64,000 bases of DNA, taken from contig NZ_CP133777.1 of NCBI RefSeq assembly GCF_034347385.1, forward strand, positions 1,984,001 to 2,048,000, given 5' to 3'. The notes under the pieces are model-generated. The model was not told where the DNA came from and did not search any database. It saw nothing but the letters and a program-made list of their open reading frames with translations. The DNA is from Actimicrobium sp. CCC2.4 (GTDB taxonomy: Bacteria > Pseudomonadota > Gammaproteobacteria > Burkholderiales > Burkholderiaceae_D). Both the position numbers and the translations under genes were made by a program. Each line of letters opens with the position of its first letter. Positions within the stretch are counted from its first letter, which is position 1. Shown piece by piece: positions 19,362-31,252 of this stretch.

Positions 19362-20216
19362 TCAGTAGGCGCGCTTGTCCGATTTGATTTCTTGCAAGAT
19401 CATCGTCGCGATTTCTTCGATCGACTTGGCGGTCGACGACATCCAGCGTATGCCCTCGCGCCGCATCATCGCCTCGGCTTCGTTGATCTCGTAGCGGCAG
19501 TTCTCGATCGCGGCATATTTGCTGCCGGGACGGCGTTCATTGCGCACTTCCGACAGGCGATCCGGTGCGATCGACAGGCCGAAAATCTTTGCCTTGTAGG
19601 GCAGCAAGCCGCTAGGCAATTTGCCGCGCTCGAAGTCTTCGGGGATCAGCGGATAGTTGGCGGCCTTGATGCCGTATTGCATGGCCAGATACAGCGTCGT
19701 CGGCGTCTTGCCGGATCGCGAGACACCGACCAGGATCACGTCGGCCATCGCCAGGTTTTTGTGCGACTGGCCATCGTCATGCGCCAGTGAAAAATTGATT
19801 GCCTCGATACGGTTCTTGTAATCGTCAGAGTCGGCGATGTTATGGCTGCGACCGACCGTGTGGGTCGATTTTGCACCGAGCTCGAGTTCGAGCGGCTTGA
19901 CGAAGGTCTGGATCAGGTCCATCACCATGCCGTTGGATTGACCGATGATTTTTGATAGCTCGGATTGGATCAAGGTCGAAAAAATAATCGGTCGCTTGCC
20001 CTCGGCCTTGAACGCTTCGTTGATCCGTTGTGCCGCATCGTGCGCCTTGTCGACGGTATCGATGAAAGGCATCCGTATCTGGCGAAAGCGCAAGTCGAAC
20101 TGGGTCAGTACCGCATGGCCAAAAGTCTCTGCCGTGATGCCGGTGCCATCGGAGACAAAAAAAACAGTGCGGTCAATGGCGCTAAGCTGATGCGGGGTAA
20201 GTTCGGGTGAATTCAT
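19362..20216 (-). CDS. ppsR: PEP synthase regulatory protein (kinase/pyrophosphorylase, DUF299)
   Basis: A 284-residue bifunctional enzyme that phosphorylates PEP synthase with ADP to switch it off and reverses this with phosphate. Family features are FFVSDGTGITAETFG near residue 20, HTVGRSHN near residue 140 and the P-loop-like GVSRSGKTPTTLYLA near residue 166. The ATG at 20216 is preferred to an upstream one at 20255 because the conserved core begins soon after it. It is divergent from ppsA, its target, across a 160-bp gap, which supports the call. Confidence 0.93.
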   Translation of the reverse strand: MNSPELTPHQLSAIDRTVFFVSDGTGITAETFGHAVLTQFDLRFRQIRMPFIDTVDKAHDAAQRINEAFKAEGKRPIIFSTLIQSELSKIIGQSNGMVMDLIQTFVKPLELELGAKSTHTVGRSHNIADSDDYKNRIEAINFSLAHDDGQSHKNLAMADVILVGVSRSGKTPTTLYLAMQYGIKAANYPLIPEDFERGKLPSGLLPYKAKIFGLSIAPDRLSEVRNERRPGSKYAAIENCRYEINEAEAMMRREGIRWMSSTAKSIEEIATMILQEIKSDKRAY

Positions 20217-20376
20217 GGTCCATAGAGAGCGAGAAAAACAGGTTGCTGACGTCAAATCCGATGGCAGCGGTTAAAATGGCCGCCAAACTTGTCACCGGTT
20301 GGCCGGACGAAAAAAACAAAGTGTAAAGGCCAACGTGACGCACGTGCAGATTTCTTATCATCAAGCAGAGGTACTC

Positions 20377-22812
20377 ATGACTAACGCAGCACAAACAGGA
20401 GCATCCGCAGACGCCAGCTATGTCATTGCTTTCGAAAATTTGCGAATGACGGATGTGGATTCCGTCGGCGGCAAGAATTCGTCGCTCGGCGAAATGATCA
20501 GCCAGCTGGCCGGCGCCGGCGTCCGTGTTCCGGGCGGCTTTGCCACCACGGCGCAGGCCTTCCGCGATTTCCTGTCCTTCAGCGATAACGGCGGTGCACC
20601 ATTGGCCCAGCGTATTGCTGACCGCCTGGTCGATCTCGATATCGACGATGTCCGCGCCCTGGCGCAAGCCGGTAACCAGATCCGCGAATGGATCGTCGAG
20701 ACGCCATTCCAGCCGCGTCTGCAAGCCGAAATCGAAACTTTCTACAACCAGCTCGTCGCCGATTCCACCAGCGAAATGTCGTTCGCCGTGCGCTCGTCAG
20801 CCACCGCCGAAGACTTGCCGGATGCGTCGTTTGCCGGCCAGCAGGAAACCTTCCTCAATGTCGTCGGCATCGACAACGTGCTCGAAGCAATGAAGCACGT
20901 ATTCGCTTCGCTGTACAACGACCGCGCGATTTCGTATCGCGTTCACAAGGGTTTCACCCACGCCGAAGTCGCCTTGTCGGCTGGCGTGCAGCGCATGGTG
21001 CGCTCTGACCTGGGTGCTGCCGGCGTGATGTTTACGCTCGATACCGAATCCGGTTTCCGCGATGTGGTGTTCATCACTTCAAGCTACGGCCTCGGTGAAA
21101 CCGTGGTGCAGGGCGCGGTCAATCCGGACGAGTTCTATGTCCACAAACCAATGCTGGAACTGGGCAAATTGCCTATCATCCGCCGCAATATCGGCTCGAA
21201 ACTGATCAAGATGGAATTCACCGGCGAGGCAAAAGCCGGCCGTTCGGTCAAGACCGTCGATGTCCCGATCGAAATGCGCAACCGCTATTCGCTCAACGAC
21301 AACGAGATCGTCGAACTGTCGAAGTACGCCGTCATCATCGAAAAACATTATGGCCGCCCGATGGATATCGAGTGGGGCAAGGACGGTCGCGACGGCAAGC
21401 TGTACATCCTGCAGGCACGTCCCGAGACCGTCAAATCGCAACAGAAAGCGACCGACGCGCAACAGCGCTTCAAGCTCAAGGGCAGCAGCACCGTGCTGGT
21501 CCATGGTCGTGCAATCGGCCAGAAAATCGGCGCCGGTCCGGTTCGCGTGATCCACGATGCCGCCGACATGGAACGCGTCCAGCCGGGCGACGTGCTGGTC
21601 GCCGACATGACCGACCCGAACTGGGAACCGGTCATGAAGCGCGCTGCCGCCATCGTCACCAATCGCGGTGGCCGTACCTGTCACGCCGCGATCATCGCGC
21701 GTGAACTGGGCGTGCCTGCCGTGGTCGGTTGCGGCGATGCGACCGAGATCCTGAAAGACGGTACGTTTGTCACCGTGTCTTGCGCCGAAGGCGACGAGGG
21801 CAAGATCTATGACGGCCTGCTTGAAACCGAAATCACCGAAGTGCTGCGCGGCGAACTGCCGAAGTTGCCACTGAAAATCATGATGAACGTCGGCAATCCG
21901 CAGCTGGCCTTTGACTTCCAGTCGATCCCGAACAACGGTGTCGGGCTGGCGCGTCTTGAGTTCATCATCAACAACAACATCGGCGTGCATCCGAAAGCCA
22001 TTCTCGAGTATCCGAACATCGATGCCGATCTGAAAAAAGCGGTCGAGTCGGTCGCGCGCGGCCATGCTTCGCCGAAGGCGTTCTATGTCGATAAGCTGGC
22101 CGAAGGCATGGCAACCATCGCTGCCGCTTTCTGGCCTAAGCCAGTCATCGTGCGCCTGTCCGACTTCAAGTCGAACGAGTACAAGAAACTGATCGGCGGA
22201 TCGCGCTACGAGCCGGACGAAGAAAACCCGATGCTGGGTTTCCGTGGCGCGGCGCGTTATTTGTCGGCCGACTTTGCCGAGTCGTTCGAGATGGAATGTC
22301 TGGCCATGAAGCGCGTGCGCAATGACATGGGCCTGACCAACGTCGAGATCATGGTGCCGTTCGTGCGGACCCTCGGACAAGCCGAAAAAGTCGTCAACCT
22401 GCTCGGCAAGAACGGCCTCAAGCGCGGTGAGAACGGCTTGCGTCTGATCATGATGTGCGAAGTGCCATCGAACGCAATCCTGGCCGAACAGTTCCTCGAA
22501 TTTTTCGACGGCTTCTCGATCGGCTCGAACGACCTGACCCAGCTGACGCTGGGCCTGGACCGCGACTCCGGCATGGAATTGCTGGCCGCCGATTTTGACG
22601 AACGTGACCCTGCAGTGCGGGCCTTGCTGTCGAAAGCGATTGCCGCCTGCCGCGCAGCGGGCAAGTACATCGGCATCTGCGGCCAGGGTCCATCGGACCA
22701 TCCTGACTTCGCCGAATGGCTGATGCTCGAAGGGATCGAATCGATTTCTCTTAACCCGGATTCGGTCATCGATACCTGGCAAAAACTGGCGGCGCTGAAC
22801 AAGCCAGCCTGA
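20377..22812 (+). CDS. ppsA: Phosphoenolpyruvate synthase
   Basis: An 811-residue enzyme that makes PEP from pyruvate and ATP for gluconeogenesis. An N-terminal ATP-grasp domain ([34 protein letters not shown]) is followed by the phosphohistidine domain with [20 protein letters not shown]-terminal PEP-binding barrel contains [17 protein letters not shown] and a late [17 protein letters not shown] segment. The ATG at 20377 has GAGG upstream; the frame is open further up but without conservation. The gene ends 65 bp before a clear intrinsic terminator. Confidence 0.96.
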   Translation: MTNAAQTGASADASYVIAFENLRMTDVDSVGGKNSSLGEMISQLAGAGVRVPGGFATTAQAFRDFLSFSDNGGAPLAQRIADRLVDLDIDDVRALAQAGNQIREWIVETPFQPRLQAEIETFYNQLVADSTSEMSFAVRSSATAEDLPDASFAGQQETFLNVVGIDNVLEAMKHVFASLYNDRAISYRVHKGFTHAEVALSAGVQRMVRSDLGAAGVMFTLDTESGFRDVVFITSSYGLGETVVQGAVNPDEFYVHKPMLELGKLPIIRRNIGSKLIKMEFTGEAKAGRSVKTVDVPIEMRNRYSLNDNEIVELSKYAVIIEKHYGRPMDIEWGKDGRDGKLYILQARPETVKSQQKATDAQQRFKLKGSSTVLVHGRAIGQKIGAGPVRVIHDAADMERVQPGDVLVADMTDPNWEPVMKRAAAIVTNRGGRTCHAAIIARELGVPAVVGCGDATEILKDGTFVTVSCAEGDEGKIYDGLLETEITEVLRGELPKLPLKIMMNVGNPQLAFDFQSIPNNGVGLARLEFIINNNIGVHPKAILEYPNIDADLKKAVESVARGHASPKAFYVDKLAEGMATIAAAFWPKPVIVRLSDFKSNEYKKLIGGSRYEPDEENPMLGFRGAARYLSADFAESFEMECLAMKRVRNDMGLTNVEIMVPFVRTLGQAEKVVNLLGKNGLKRGENGLRLIMMCEVPSNAILAEQFLEFFDGFSIGSNDLTQLTLGLDRDSGMELLAADFDERDPAVRALLSKAIAACRAAGKYIGICGQGPSDHPDFAEWLMLEGIESISLNPDSVIDTWQKLAALNKPA

Positions 22813-22876
22813 AAGCGGAAGTCATCGTCAAATTAAAGCATCTACCGGAACCGGAAAATGCCTCAATATGATCTGC

Positions 22877-22911
22877 AACCCCGGAGCTCTCGCGGCTACC
22901 GGGGTTTTTTT
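22877..22911 (+). terminator. Intrinsic terminator after ppsA
   Basis: An 8-bp stem, AACCCCGG (22877-22884) with CCGGGGTT (22899-22906), encloses a 14-nt loop that can itself pair AGC with GCT. A run of T follows at once. It ends 18 bp before the next start codon, so nfeD is probably a separate transcript or depends on read-through. Confidence 0.88.
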
Positions 22912-22928
22912 ATGGGGAAGGAATAATC

Positions 22929-23402
22929 ATGGCGCAATGGATGATGTGGATGACGGTGGTTGGCGTGCTGGTCACGCTGGAAATATTCTCCGGTACGTTC
23001 TATCTGCTGATGATCGCTACCGGTGCGGGTGCCGGCGCAATCGCGGCCTATGCCGGCTTGGATACGCCGCTGCAACTGCTGGTGGCTGGCGTGGTCGGAG
23101 TCGGCGCGACGATTGCGCTTAATCGCAGCAAGCTGGGCAAGGGCAGTCGCCTGGTCGCGGCGCGCGATCCCAACATCAATCTCGACGTCGGACAAATGAT
23201 CACGGTCGACGAGTGGAAGCATCCGGTCGGCGGCCGCTCGAGTGCGCGGGCGCGCTATCGCGGCGCACTGTGGGACGTCGAACACATCGGTACCGGCCTG
23301 CCTTCGGCGGGCGTGCACGAGATCAAGGAAATCCGCGGTAGTTGCCTGCTCGTGGCAGCGCCGTCTGCAACCCCCCATCCACAACCACAAGCAAAGAGGT
23401 AA
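22929..23402 (+). CDS. NfeD family membrane protein
   Basis: A 157-residue protein with two or three N-terminal membrane segments (residues 5-65) and a C-terminal soluble OB-fold-like domain, the short NfeD type. The tail contains RARYRGALWDVEH, typical of the domain. It is paired with a stomatin-like gene 3 bp downstream, the conserved nfeD-SPFH arrangement linked to membrane microdomains. GAAGGA precedes the ATG. The exact function is unknown in most bacteria. Confidence 0.88.
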   Translation: MAQWMMWMTVVGVLVTLEIFSGTFYLLMIATGAGAGAIAAYAGLDTPLQLLVAGVVGVGATIALNRSKLGKGSRLVAARDPNINLDVGQMITVDEWKHPVGGRSSARARYRGALWDVEHIGTGLPSAGVHEIKEIRGSCLLVAAPSATPHPQPQAKR

Positions 23403-23405
23403 TCC

Positions 23406-24332
23406 ATGGACTTCAGTTTTGGTAGCGTCTCGCTGATCCTTTTCATTCTGGCCGTGGTCTTCGTGATGAAGACCATCAATATCGTTCCGCAGCAGACTGC
23501 ACTGGTCGTGGAGCGCCTCGGCAAGTACCACACGACGCTGGCACCGGGCTTGCACATCGTGATCCCGTTCATCGACCGGGTCGCCTACAAGCACATCCTG
23601 AAAGAGATTCCGCTGGATGTGCCGCCGCAAGTCTGTATCACCAAGGACAACACGCAGCTGCAGGTCGACGGTGTGCTGTATTTCCAGGTAACCGATCCGA
23701 AGCTGGCCTCGTACGGTTCCTCGAATTACCTCCTTGCGATTACCCAGTTGGCGCAAACTACGCTGCGTTCGGTGATTGGCAAGATGGAACTCGACAAGAC
23801 TTTCGAAGAGCGCGAACAGATCAATATCGCCATCGTCAATGCGATCGATGAATCGGCTGCGAACTGGGGCGTGAAAGTGATGCGCTACGAGATCAAGGAT
23901 CTGACACCACCGAAAGAAATCCTGCTCGCGATGCAGGCGCAAATTACGGCCGAGCGCGAAAAGCGTGCCTTGATCGCCGCCTCGGAAGGTCGTCGGCAAG
24001 AGCAGATCAATATTGCCAATGGCGAACGCGAAGCGCAAATTGCCAGGTCGGAAGGTGACCAGCAGGCCTCGATCAACCGCGCCCAGGGGCAGGCTGCTGC
24101 GATCGTGGCGTTGGCTGAAGCCAATGCCGATGCGTTACGCAAAACCTCATCGGCGATTCTGGAGCCGGGTGGTTCGGACGCGGTTAACCTGAAGGTGGCA
24201 GAGCAGTATGTCGCCGCGTTCTCGCAACTGGCCAAGACGAACAATTCGATCATCGTGCCGGCCAATCTCAGCGACATCAGCGGCCTGATTGCAGGTGCGA
24301 TGCAGGTGGTGAAGTCGCAGCAGAAGGGGTGA
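23406..24332 (+). CDS. qmcA: SPFH/Band 7 (stomatin-like) protein QmcA
   Basis: A 308-residue protein with one N-terminal membrane anchor (residues 7-22) and a stomatin domain: VPQQTALVVERLGKYHTTLAPG, then KEIPLDVPPQVCITKDN. A coiled coil rich in Ala/Glu/Arg follows (ITAEREKRALIAASEGRRQE), and the C-terminal helix region ends near GLIAGAMQVV. Such proteins form oligomeric rings at the inner membrane. Pairing with nfeD supports the call. It converges on smpB. Confidence 0.92.
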   Translation: MDFSFGSVSLILFILAVVFVMKTINIVPQQTALVVERLGKYHTTLAPGLHIVIPFIDRVAYKHILKEIPLDVPPQVCITKDNTQLQVDGVLYFQVTDPKLASYGSSNYLLAITQLAQTTLRSVIGKMELDKTFEEREQINIAIVNAIDESAANWGVKVMRYEIKDLTPPKEILLAMQAQITAEREKRALIAASEGRRQEQINIANGEREAQIARSEGDQQASINRAQGQAAAIVALAEANADALRKTSSAILEPGGSDAVNLKVAEQYVAAFSQLAKTNNSIIVPANLSDISGLIAGAMQVVKSQQKG

Positions 24333-24393
24333 TGTAGTCCGCTCGCGTGCACGAAAAAACCGTGCCCGCACGAAGACACCTCGCAGCAGCAGA

Positions 24394-24843
24394 CTAGCGG
24401 CGATGCGTCTTCATCGCCTGCGCGACCTCGCGCTGACCGTCACGGTCGCGCTCGGTGGCGCGTTTGTCGTGCTGCTTCTTACCTTTGGCCAGGCCGACTT
24501 CGAGTTTGATGCGACCACCGACGTAATGCAGGTTGATCGGCACCAGCGTGTAGCCGGAGCGCTCGACCTTGATGATCATCTTCTTGATTTCGGCTGCGTG
24601 CAGCAGCAACTTGCGGGTGCGCGTGGCTTCAGGGTGGACGTGGGTCGAGGTCGACGTCAGGGCGCTGATGTGTGCGCCGAACAGGAACACCTCGTTGTTG
24701 CGCACGATCACGTACGCTTCCTTGAGCTGGACGCGGCCGGCACGGATCGATTTGGCTTCCCAGCCTTGCAGCGAAAGGCCGGCTTCGAAGCGCTCTTCGA
24801 CAAAGTAATCGTGGAATGCTTTTCTGTTATCAACTATGGTCAT
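24394..24843 (-). CDS. smpB: SsrA-binding protein SmpB
   Basis: A 149-residue partner of tmRNA in rescue of stalled ribosomes. The beta-barrel signature is clear: [34 protein letters not shown] and [12 protein letters not shown]. The basic C-terminal tail ([16 protein letters not shown]) is the part that folds in the ribosome. It is divergent from ratA across 64 bp, a common arrangement in proteobacteria. No tmRNA gene is visible in this window. Confidence 0.97.
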   Translation of the reverse strand: MTIVDNRKAFHDYFVEERFEAGLSLQGWEAKSIRAGRVQLKEAYVIVRNNEVFLFGAHISALTSTSTHVHPEATRTRKLLLHAAEIKKMIIKVERSGYTLVPINLHYVGGRIKLEVGLAKGKKQHDKRATERDRDGQREVAQAMKTHRR

Positions 24844-24907
24844 GAGGTAAAGATCGATGCGGTCGGTTAGAATTTCGGACTTCTGAGTTGATCAAGCGGT
24901 TCAAACA

Positions 24908-25339
24908 ATGGCAGTCGTTCACAAATCCGTTCTTCTGGGCTACAGCGCAGAGCAAATGTTCGCACTGGTAGACAAGGTCGAAGACTATCCCATATTTCTG
25001 CCATGGTGTGGCGGCGTCGAAGTGCGCTCGCGCGAAGACAACAAGCTGACCGCGACATTGAGCATCAATTATCACGGCATCCGGCAAACCTTCACCACCG
25101 AAAATACCAATCAGCCGCCAAGGCTGATGACGATGCGGCTGGTCGACGGACCATTCAAATTGCTCAACGGTGCCTGGAATTTCAAGCCGTTGCGCAGCGA
25201 TGCCTGCAAGATCGACTTCGAGCTGCACTATGAATTTTCGAACCGCCTGATCGAAGGTGTCATCGGCCCGGTCTTCCATATCATCGCCAACAGTTTTGTG
25301 GACTCGTTCTGCAAGCGAGCCGAGGTGGTCTATGGATGA
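24908..25339 (+). CDS. ratA: START-domain protein, RatA/Coq10 family
   Basis: A 143-residue polyketide-cyclase/START-like protein. The sequence AVVHKSVLLGYSAEQMFALV and PIFLPWCGGVEV are typical of the family, and it ends with GVIGPVFHIIANSFVDSFCK. Members have been linked to ubiquinone function; the toxin role proposed for E. coli RatA is contested. The neighbours smpB and rnfH match the E. coli locus. Its stop overlaps the rnfH start by 8 bp. Confidence 0.9.
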   Translation: MAVVHKSVLLGYSAEQMFALVDKVEDYPIFLPWCGGVEVRSREDNKLTATLSINYHGIRQTFTTENTNQPPRLMTMRLVDGPFKLLNGAWNFKPLRSDACKIDFELHYEFSNRLIEGVIGPVFHIIANSFVDSFCKRAEVVYG

Positions 25340-25595
25340 GGCGCTGATGCCGGTGCAGGTGTGCTACGCGACACCCGCGGAACAGCGGTTGGTATCCCTG
25401 GCGCTGCCGGTCGGCAGCACTATCGCCGATGCGGTACGCCTGGCGATGCCTGACATGGATGTCGACCAGCACCGGCTTGGCATCTTCAGCAAGCTGAAAA
25501 CGCCGGAGACCGTGTTGCGCGCGCAGGATCGTGTCGAAATCTACCGGCCGCTGCAGGCCGATCCCAAAGACGCACGGCGCAAACGCGCCAAGTAA
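25332..25595 (+). CDS. rnfH: RnfH family ubiquitin-like protein
   Basis: An 87-residue beta-grasp protein of the UPF0125/RnfH family. Conserved features are VCYATPAEQRLVSLALPVGS, DQHRLGIFSKL and the RVEIYRPLQADPKDARRKRA tail. The ATG at 25332 overlaps the ratA stop; an ATG five codons on is also possible. No Rnf complex genes are near, as is common. The molecular role is unknown. Confidence 0.92.
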   Translation: MDEALMPVQVCYATPAEQRLVSLALPVGSTIADAVRLAMPDMDVDQHRLGIFSKLKTPETVLRAQDRVEIYRPLQADPKDARRKRAK

Positions 25596-25625
25596 AGCTG
25601 AGCGCCGTCGATATCGCGGTTTGCG

Positions 25626-26108
25626 TCAGCGGCAATCGTTGACTACTTTTCGGGTGTTGCGGATTTCGACGTCGCGCTGGTTGTCATTCAACGTATATCG
25701 CTCGCCATTCTTGTCGGTACTGGCGATCCGCATTCCCTCTTCGAGGCTGCGCTGATACGCCCGGGCGCGCGCGCAATTGGCCGTCTTGTCGGCAGCGACG
25801 GCCTTTTCATCAGCGGCCTTCTTGTCCTTGTCGGCCTGTTCCATCCGGCGCTGCCGGAAGTCGGCATTGCGCTCGGCAGTGCTCAAGGGTGCGGTGGCAG
25901 TGGTCGCTGCGGGCGCACTTTCGGTATCGGCTCGCGGTTCGGATGACGGCTCTTTCAGGATATCTCTGCGTGGTATCGATGCCGGCGGCGGCTGGTCGGA
26001 AAACTGCTTTCCGCCTTTGGCATCGCGCCACACATATTGTGCTGATGCGGCACCCGAGAACAGCAGGGCGGCAATCACGGAAGCGAATTTCAGCGAGATC
26101 AGGTTCAT
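25626..26108 (-). CDS. Secreted DUF4124-domain protein
   Basis: A 160-residue exported protein. The signal peptide (MNLISLKFASVIAALLFSGA) is cleaved at ASA. The short DUF4124 motif follows: YVWRDAKGGKQFSDQPPP. The rest is Ala/Lys/Asp-rich and charged, with a C-terminal segment containing two Cys residues (NCARARAYQRSLEEG, VVNDC) that could form a disulfide. Common in betaproteobacteria with unknown role. It is divergent from guaB. Confidence 0.85.
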   Translation of the reverse strand: MNLISLKFASVIAALLFSGAASAQYVWRDAKGGKQFSDQPPPASIPRRDILKEPSSEPRADTESAPAATTATAPLSTAERNADFRQRRMEQADKDKKAADEKAVAADKTANCARARAYQRSLEEGMRIASTDKNGERYTLNDNQRDVEIRNTRKVVNDCR

Positions 26109-26233
26109 GGTTTCCTTGTTGATCTGGATTAACTGATGGTCACGATTTCGCCATGCTTTGGCAAGCCTGTCAATGCGCGGGCCTTGCTAGTTGATGAAGG
26201 GCACTGAAACTCCGATGGCGGAGGGCTTTTCTG

Positions 26234-27726
<1,493 letters not shown>

Positions 27727-27746
27727 TTGCTCCTTGTTGTTGTCCG

Positions 27747-27777
27747 GTAGGGCTGGCGGATTTCCGCGCAGCCCTAC
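27747..27777 (+). promoter_or_regulatory. Hairpin between guaB and guaA
   Basis: Arms GTAGGGCTG (27747-27755) and CAGCCCTAC (27769-27777) enclose an inner GCGG/CCGC stem. There is no T-run directly after it, so it is more likely an RNA-processing or partial-attenuation structure than a full terminator. The role is inference. Confidence 0.55.
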
Positions 27778-27815
27778 TGACGTTTTATTGACCCGTATTT
27801 TTTGCCGAGCTAGCC

Positions 27816-29420
<1,605 letters not shown>

Positions 29421-29468
29421 TCCTGCGTCTGGCATCAGTTGGCAGCTGATGGCACCAAAACACCCGTA

Positions 29469-29498
29469 AGCCCGCGTAAATGCGGGTTTTTTGCTTTT
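29469..29498 (+). terminator. Intrinsic terminator after guaA
   Basis: CCCGC (29471-29475) pairs with GCGGG (29482-29486) across a 6-nt loop, followed by TTTTTTGCTTTTT. It lies 50 bp after the guaA stop. The rest of the gap to the integrase start (to 29725) is AT-rich, contains short GGTA-type repeats (GGTATGACGGATGGTA) and probably holds the integrase promoter and recombination site. Confidence 0.8.
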
Positions 29499-29725
29499 TG
29501 GTCCTGCATTGGCTGGCACCTGTAAGCACCGGCAAGCACACTTTTCTTATGGTATGACGGATGGTACTATCTCGTTTGATATCACAATGACATCTAATAC
29601 CATGCCACGAACTTCATGCAGCGCATGGCATTAAAAATTCATAACATCATGATTTTTAAATAGAAAAAGGCGATTTTCTAGCCAATTCTGATCATGGTAT
29701 TTTGAACCTTGATAGGACGAATGCC

Positions 29726-30934
29726 ATGCTGACCGATACCAAGCTGCGCAACATCAAGCCGCAGGACAAGCTCTACAAAGTCAACGACCGCGATGGCCTC
29801 TATGTGGCCGTCACACCGGCCGGAGCGATCTCGTTCCGCTACAACTACTCGATCAACGGCAGGCAGGAAACCATCACCTTCGGACGTTATGGCACTGGAG
29901 GCATCACCCTGTCGGAAGCTCGCGAGCAGTTGGGCGAGGCCAAGAAGATGATCTCTAACGGGAAGTCACCGGCCAGAGAGAAGGCGCGAGACAAAGCCCG
30001 CATAAAAGATGCTGAGACATTCGGTGCTTGGGCGGAAAAGTGGTTGCGCGGCTACCAGATGGCCGACTCGACCCGCGACATGCGTCGCGCGGTCTATGAA
30101 CGAGAGTTGAAGCCCAAGTTCGGCAACCAGAAGCTGGTCGAGATCACGCACGAGGACTTGCGCACCCTGACCGATACCATCGTGGAACGCGGCGCACCGG
30201 CCACAGCAGTGCACGTGCGTGAGGTCGTGATGCAGGTGTTCCGGTGGGCGATTGAACGTGGCCAGAAAGTTGAAAATCCGGCGGATATGGTCAGGCCGAC
30301 CACCATTGCCAAGTTTGAACCCCGCGACCGGGCGCTGACACCCGACGAGATCGGAGTGATGTACCAATACATGGAGCGTATTGGCACCACGCCTTCCATT
30401 CGAGCTGCTGCCAAGCTGCTACTGCTGACGATGGTGCGCAAGAGCGAGCTGACGAACGCGACATGGAGCGAGGTCAATTTTAGCGAGGCGCTTTGGACTG
30501 TTCCCAAGGAGCGGATGAAGCGGCGCAACCCGCATCACGTTTATCTATCTCGGCAGGCGTTGGACATATTCATTGCGCTCAAGACGTTCGCAGGTGGTTC
30601 CGAATACGTGCTGCCCTCGCGTTATGACTCGGACTTGCCAATGAGCAGTGCCACCCTTAACCAGGTGCTGACGCTGACCTACAGATTGGCACAGAAGGAG
30701 GGCAAGATGCTGGCGAAGTTCGGACCGCATGACCTTCGCCGAACGGCAAGCACGTTGCTGCATGAAGCTGGATACAACACCGACTGGATTGAAAAGTGTC
30801 TCGCCCACGAGCAGAAAGGCGTGAGGGCGGTGTACAACAAAGCCGAGTATCGAGAGCAACGCACGGCGATGCTGCGAGACTGGGCTGACATGATTGATGA
30901 GTGGACGGTCAAGCTACCGCGATCGACGGAGTGA
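29726..30934 (+). CDS. Tyrosine recombinase / phage-type integrase
   Basis: A 402-residue P4-type integrase. An N-terminal arm-binding DUF4102 domain (LTDTKLRNIKPQDKLYKVND, DGLYVAVTPAG) is followed by a core-binding SAM-like domain and the catalytic domain. Active-site residues are visible: Arg in MVRKSELTNATWSEV, the HDLRRTAS box, and Tyr in CLAHEQKGVRAVYNKAEY. The ATG at 29726 has AGGA 8 nt upstream. It lies just downstream of guaA, pointing into the element. It overlaps the convergent AlpA-like gene by 26 bp. Confidence 0.93.
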   Translation: MLTDTKLRNIKPQDKLYKVNDRDGLYVAVTPAGAISFRYNYSINGRQETITFGRYGTGGITLSEAREQLGEAKKMISNGKSPAREKARDKARIKDAETFGAWAEKWLRGYQMADSTRDMRRAVYERELKPKFGNQKLVEITHEDLRTLTDTIVERGAPATAVHVREVVMQVFRWAIERGQKVENPADMVRPTTIAKFEPRDRALTPDEIGVMYQYMERIGTTPSIRAAAKLLLLTMVRKSELTNATWSEVNFSEALWTVPKERMKRRNPHHVYLSRQALDIFIALKTFAGGSEYVLPSRYDSDLPMSSATLNQVLTLTYRLAQKEGKMLAKFGPHDLRRTASTLLHEAGYNTDWIEKCLAHEQKGVRAVYNKAEYREQRTAMLRDWADMIDEWTVKLPRSTE

Positions 30935-31148
30935 ATCCGGGTCGGGTGGCCTGGTTGCCCGATGACTTCCTCGCCTCGATCCATTCCTCAACCTCGGTCA
31001 AGTCCCAGGCCACGTTGCGGCTGGTGAGCGCGATGCGGCGCGGGAATTCTCCCCGTTGCTCCATGTTGAAGATCGTGCGCTCAGACAATGGAATCATCGC
31101 CAGTAGTTTCTTTCGGTTGATGAGCGTCTTGTTTGTCATTACGTGCAT
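30909..31148 (-). CDS. AlpA-like excisionase/regulator
   Basis: A 79-residue winged-helix DNA-binding protein of the AlpA/Xis type: TLINRKKLLAMIPLSERTIF, then FPRRIALTSRNVAWDLTEVE followed by EWIEAR. Such proteins set recombination direction or activate integrase genes. The start at 31148 has GAGG 7 nt upstream; an ATG at 31139 is possible. It is tail-to-tail with the integrase and overlaps its 3' end by 26 bp. Confidence 0.82.
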   Translation of the reverse strand: MHVMTNKTLINRKKLLAMIPLSERTIFNMEQRGEFPRRIALTSRNVAWDLTEVEEWIEARKSSGNQATRPGFTPSIAVA

Positions 31149-31252
31149 GCCTTGTCCTCTTTCAGTCACTTGCGAACATGTGCCTGATGGTGCCTGGCAA
31201 TGCAGATTATGTCGGCCTAGTTGTTGGTCAATTTGGTTGACGCCACGTGATG

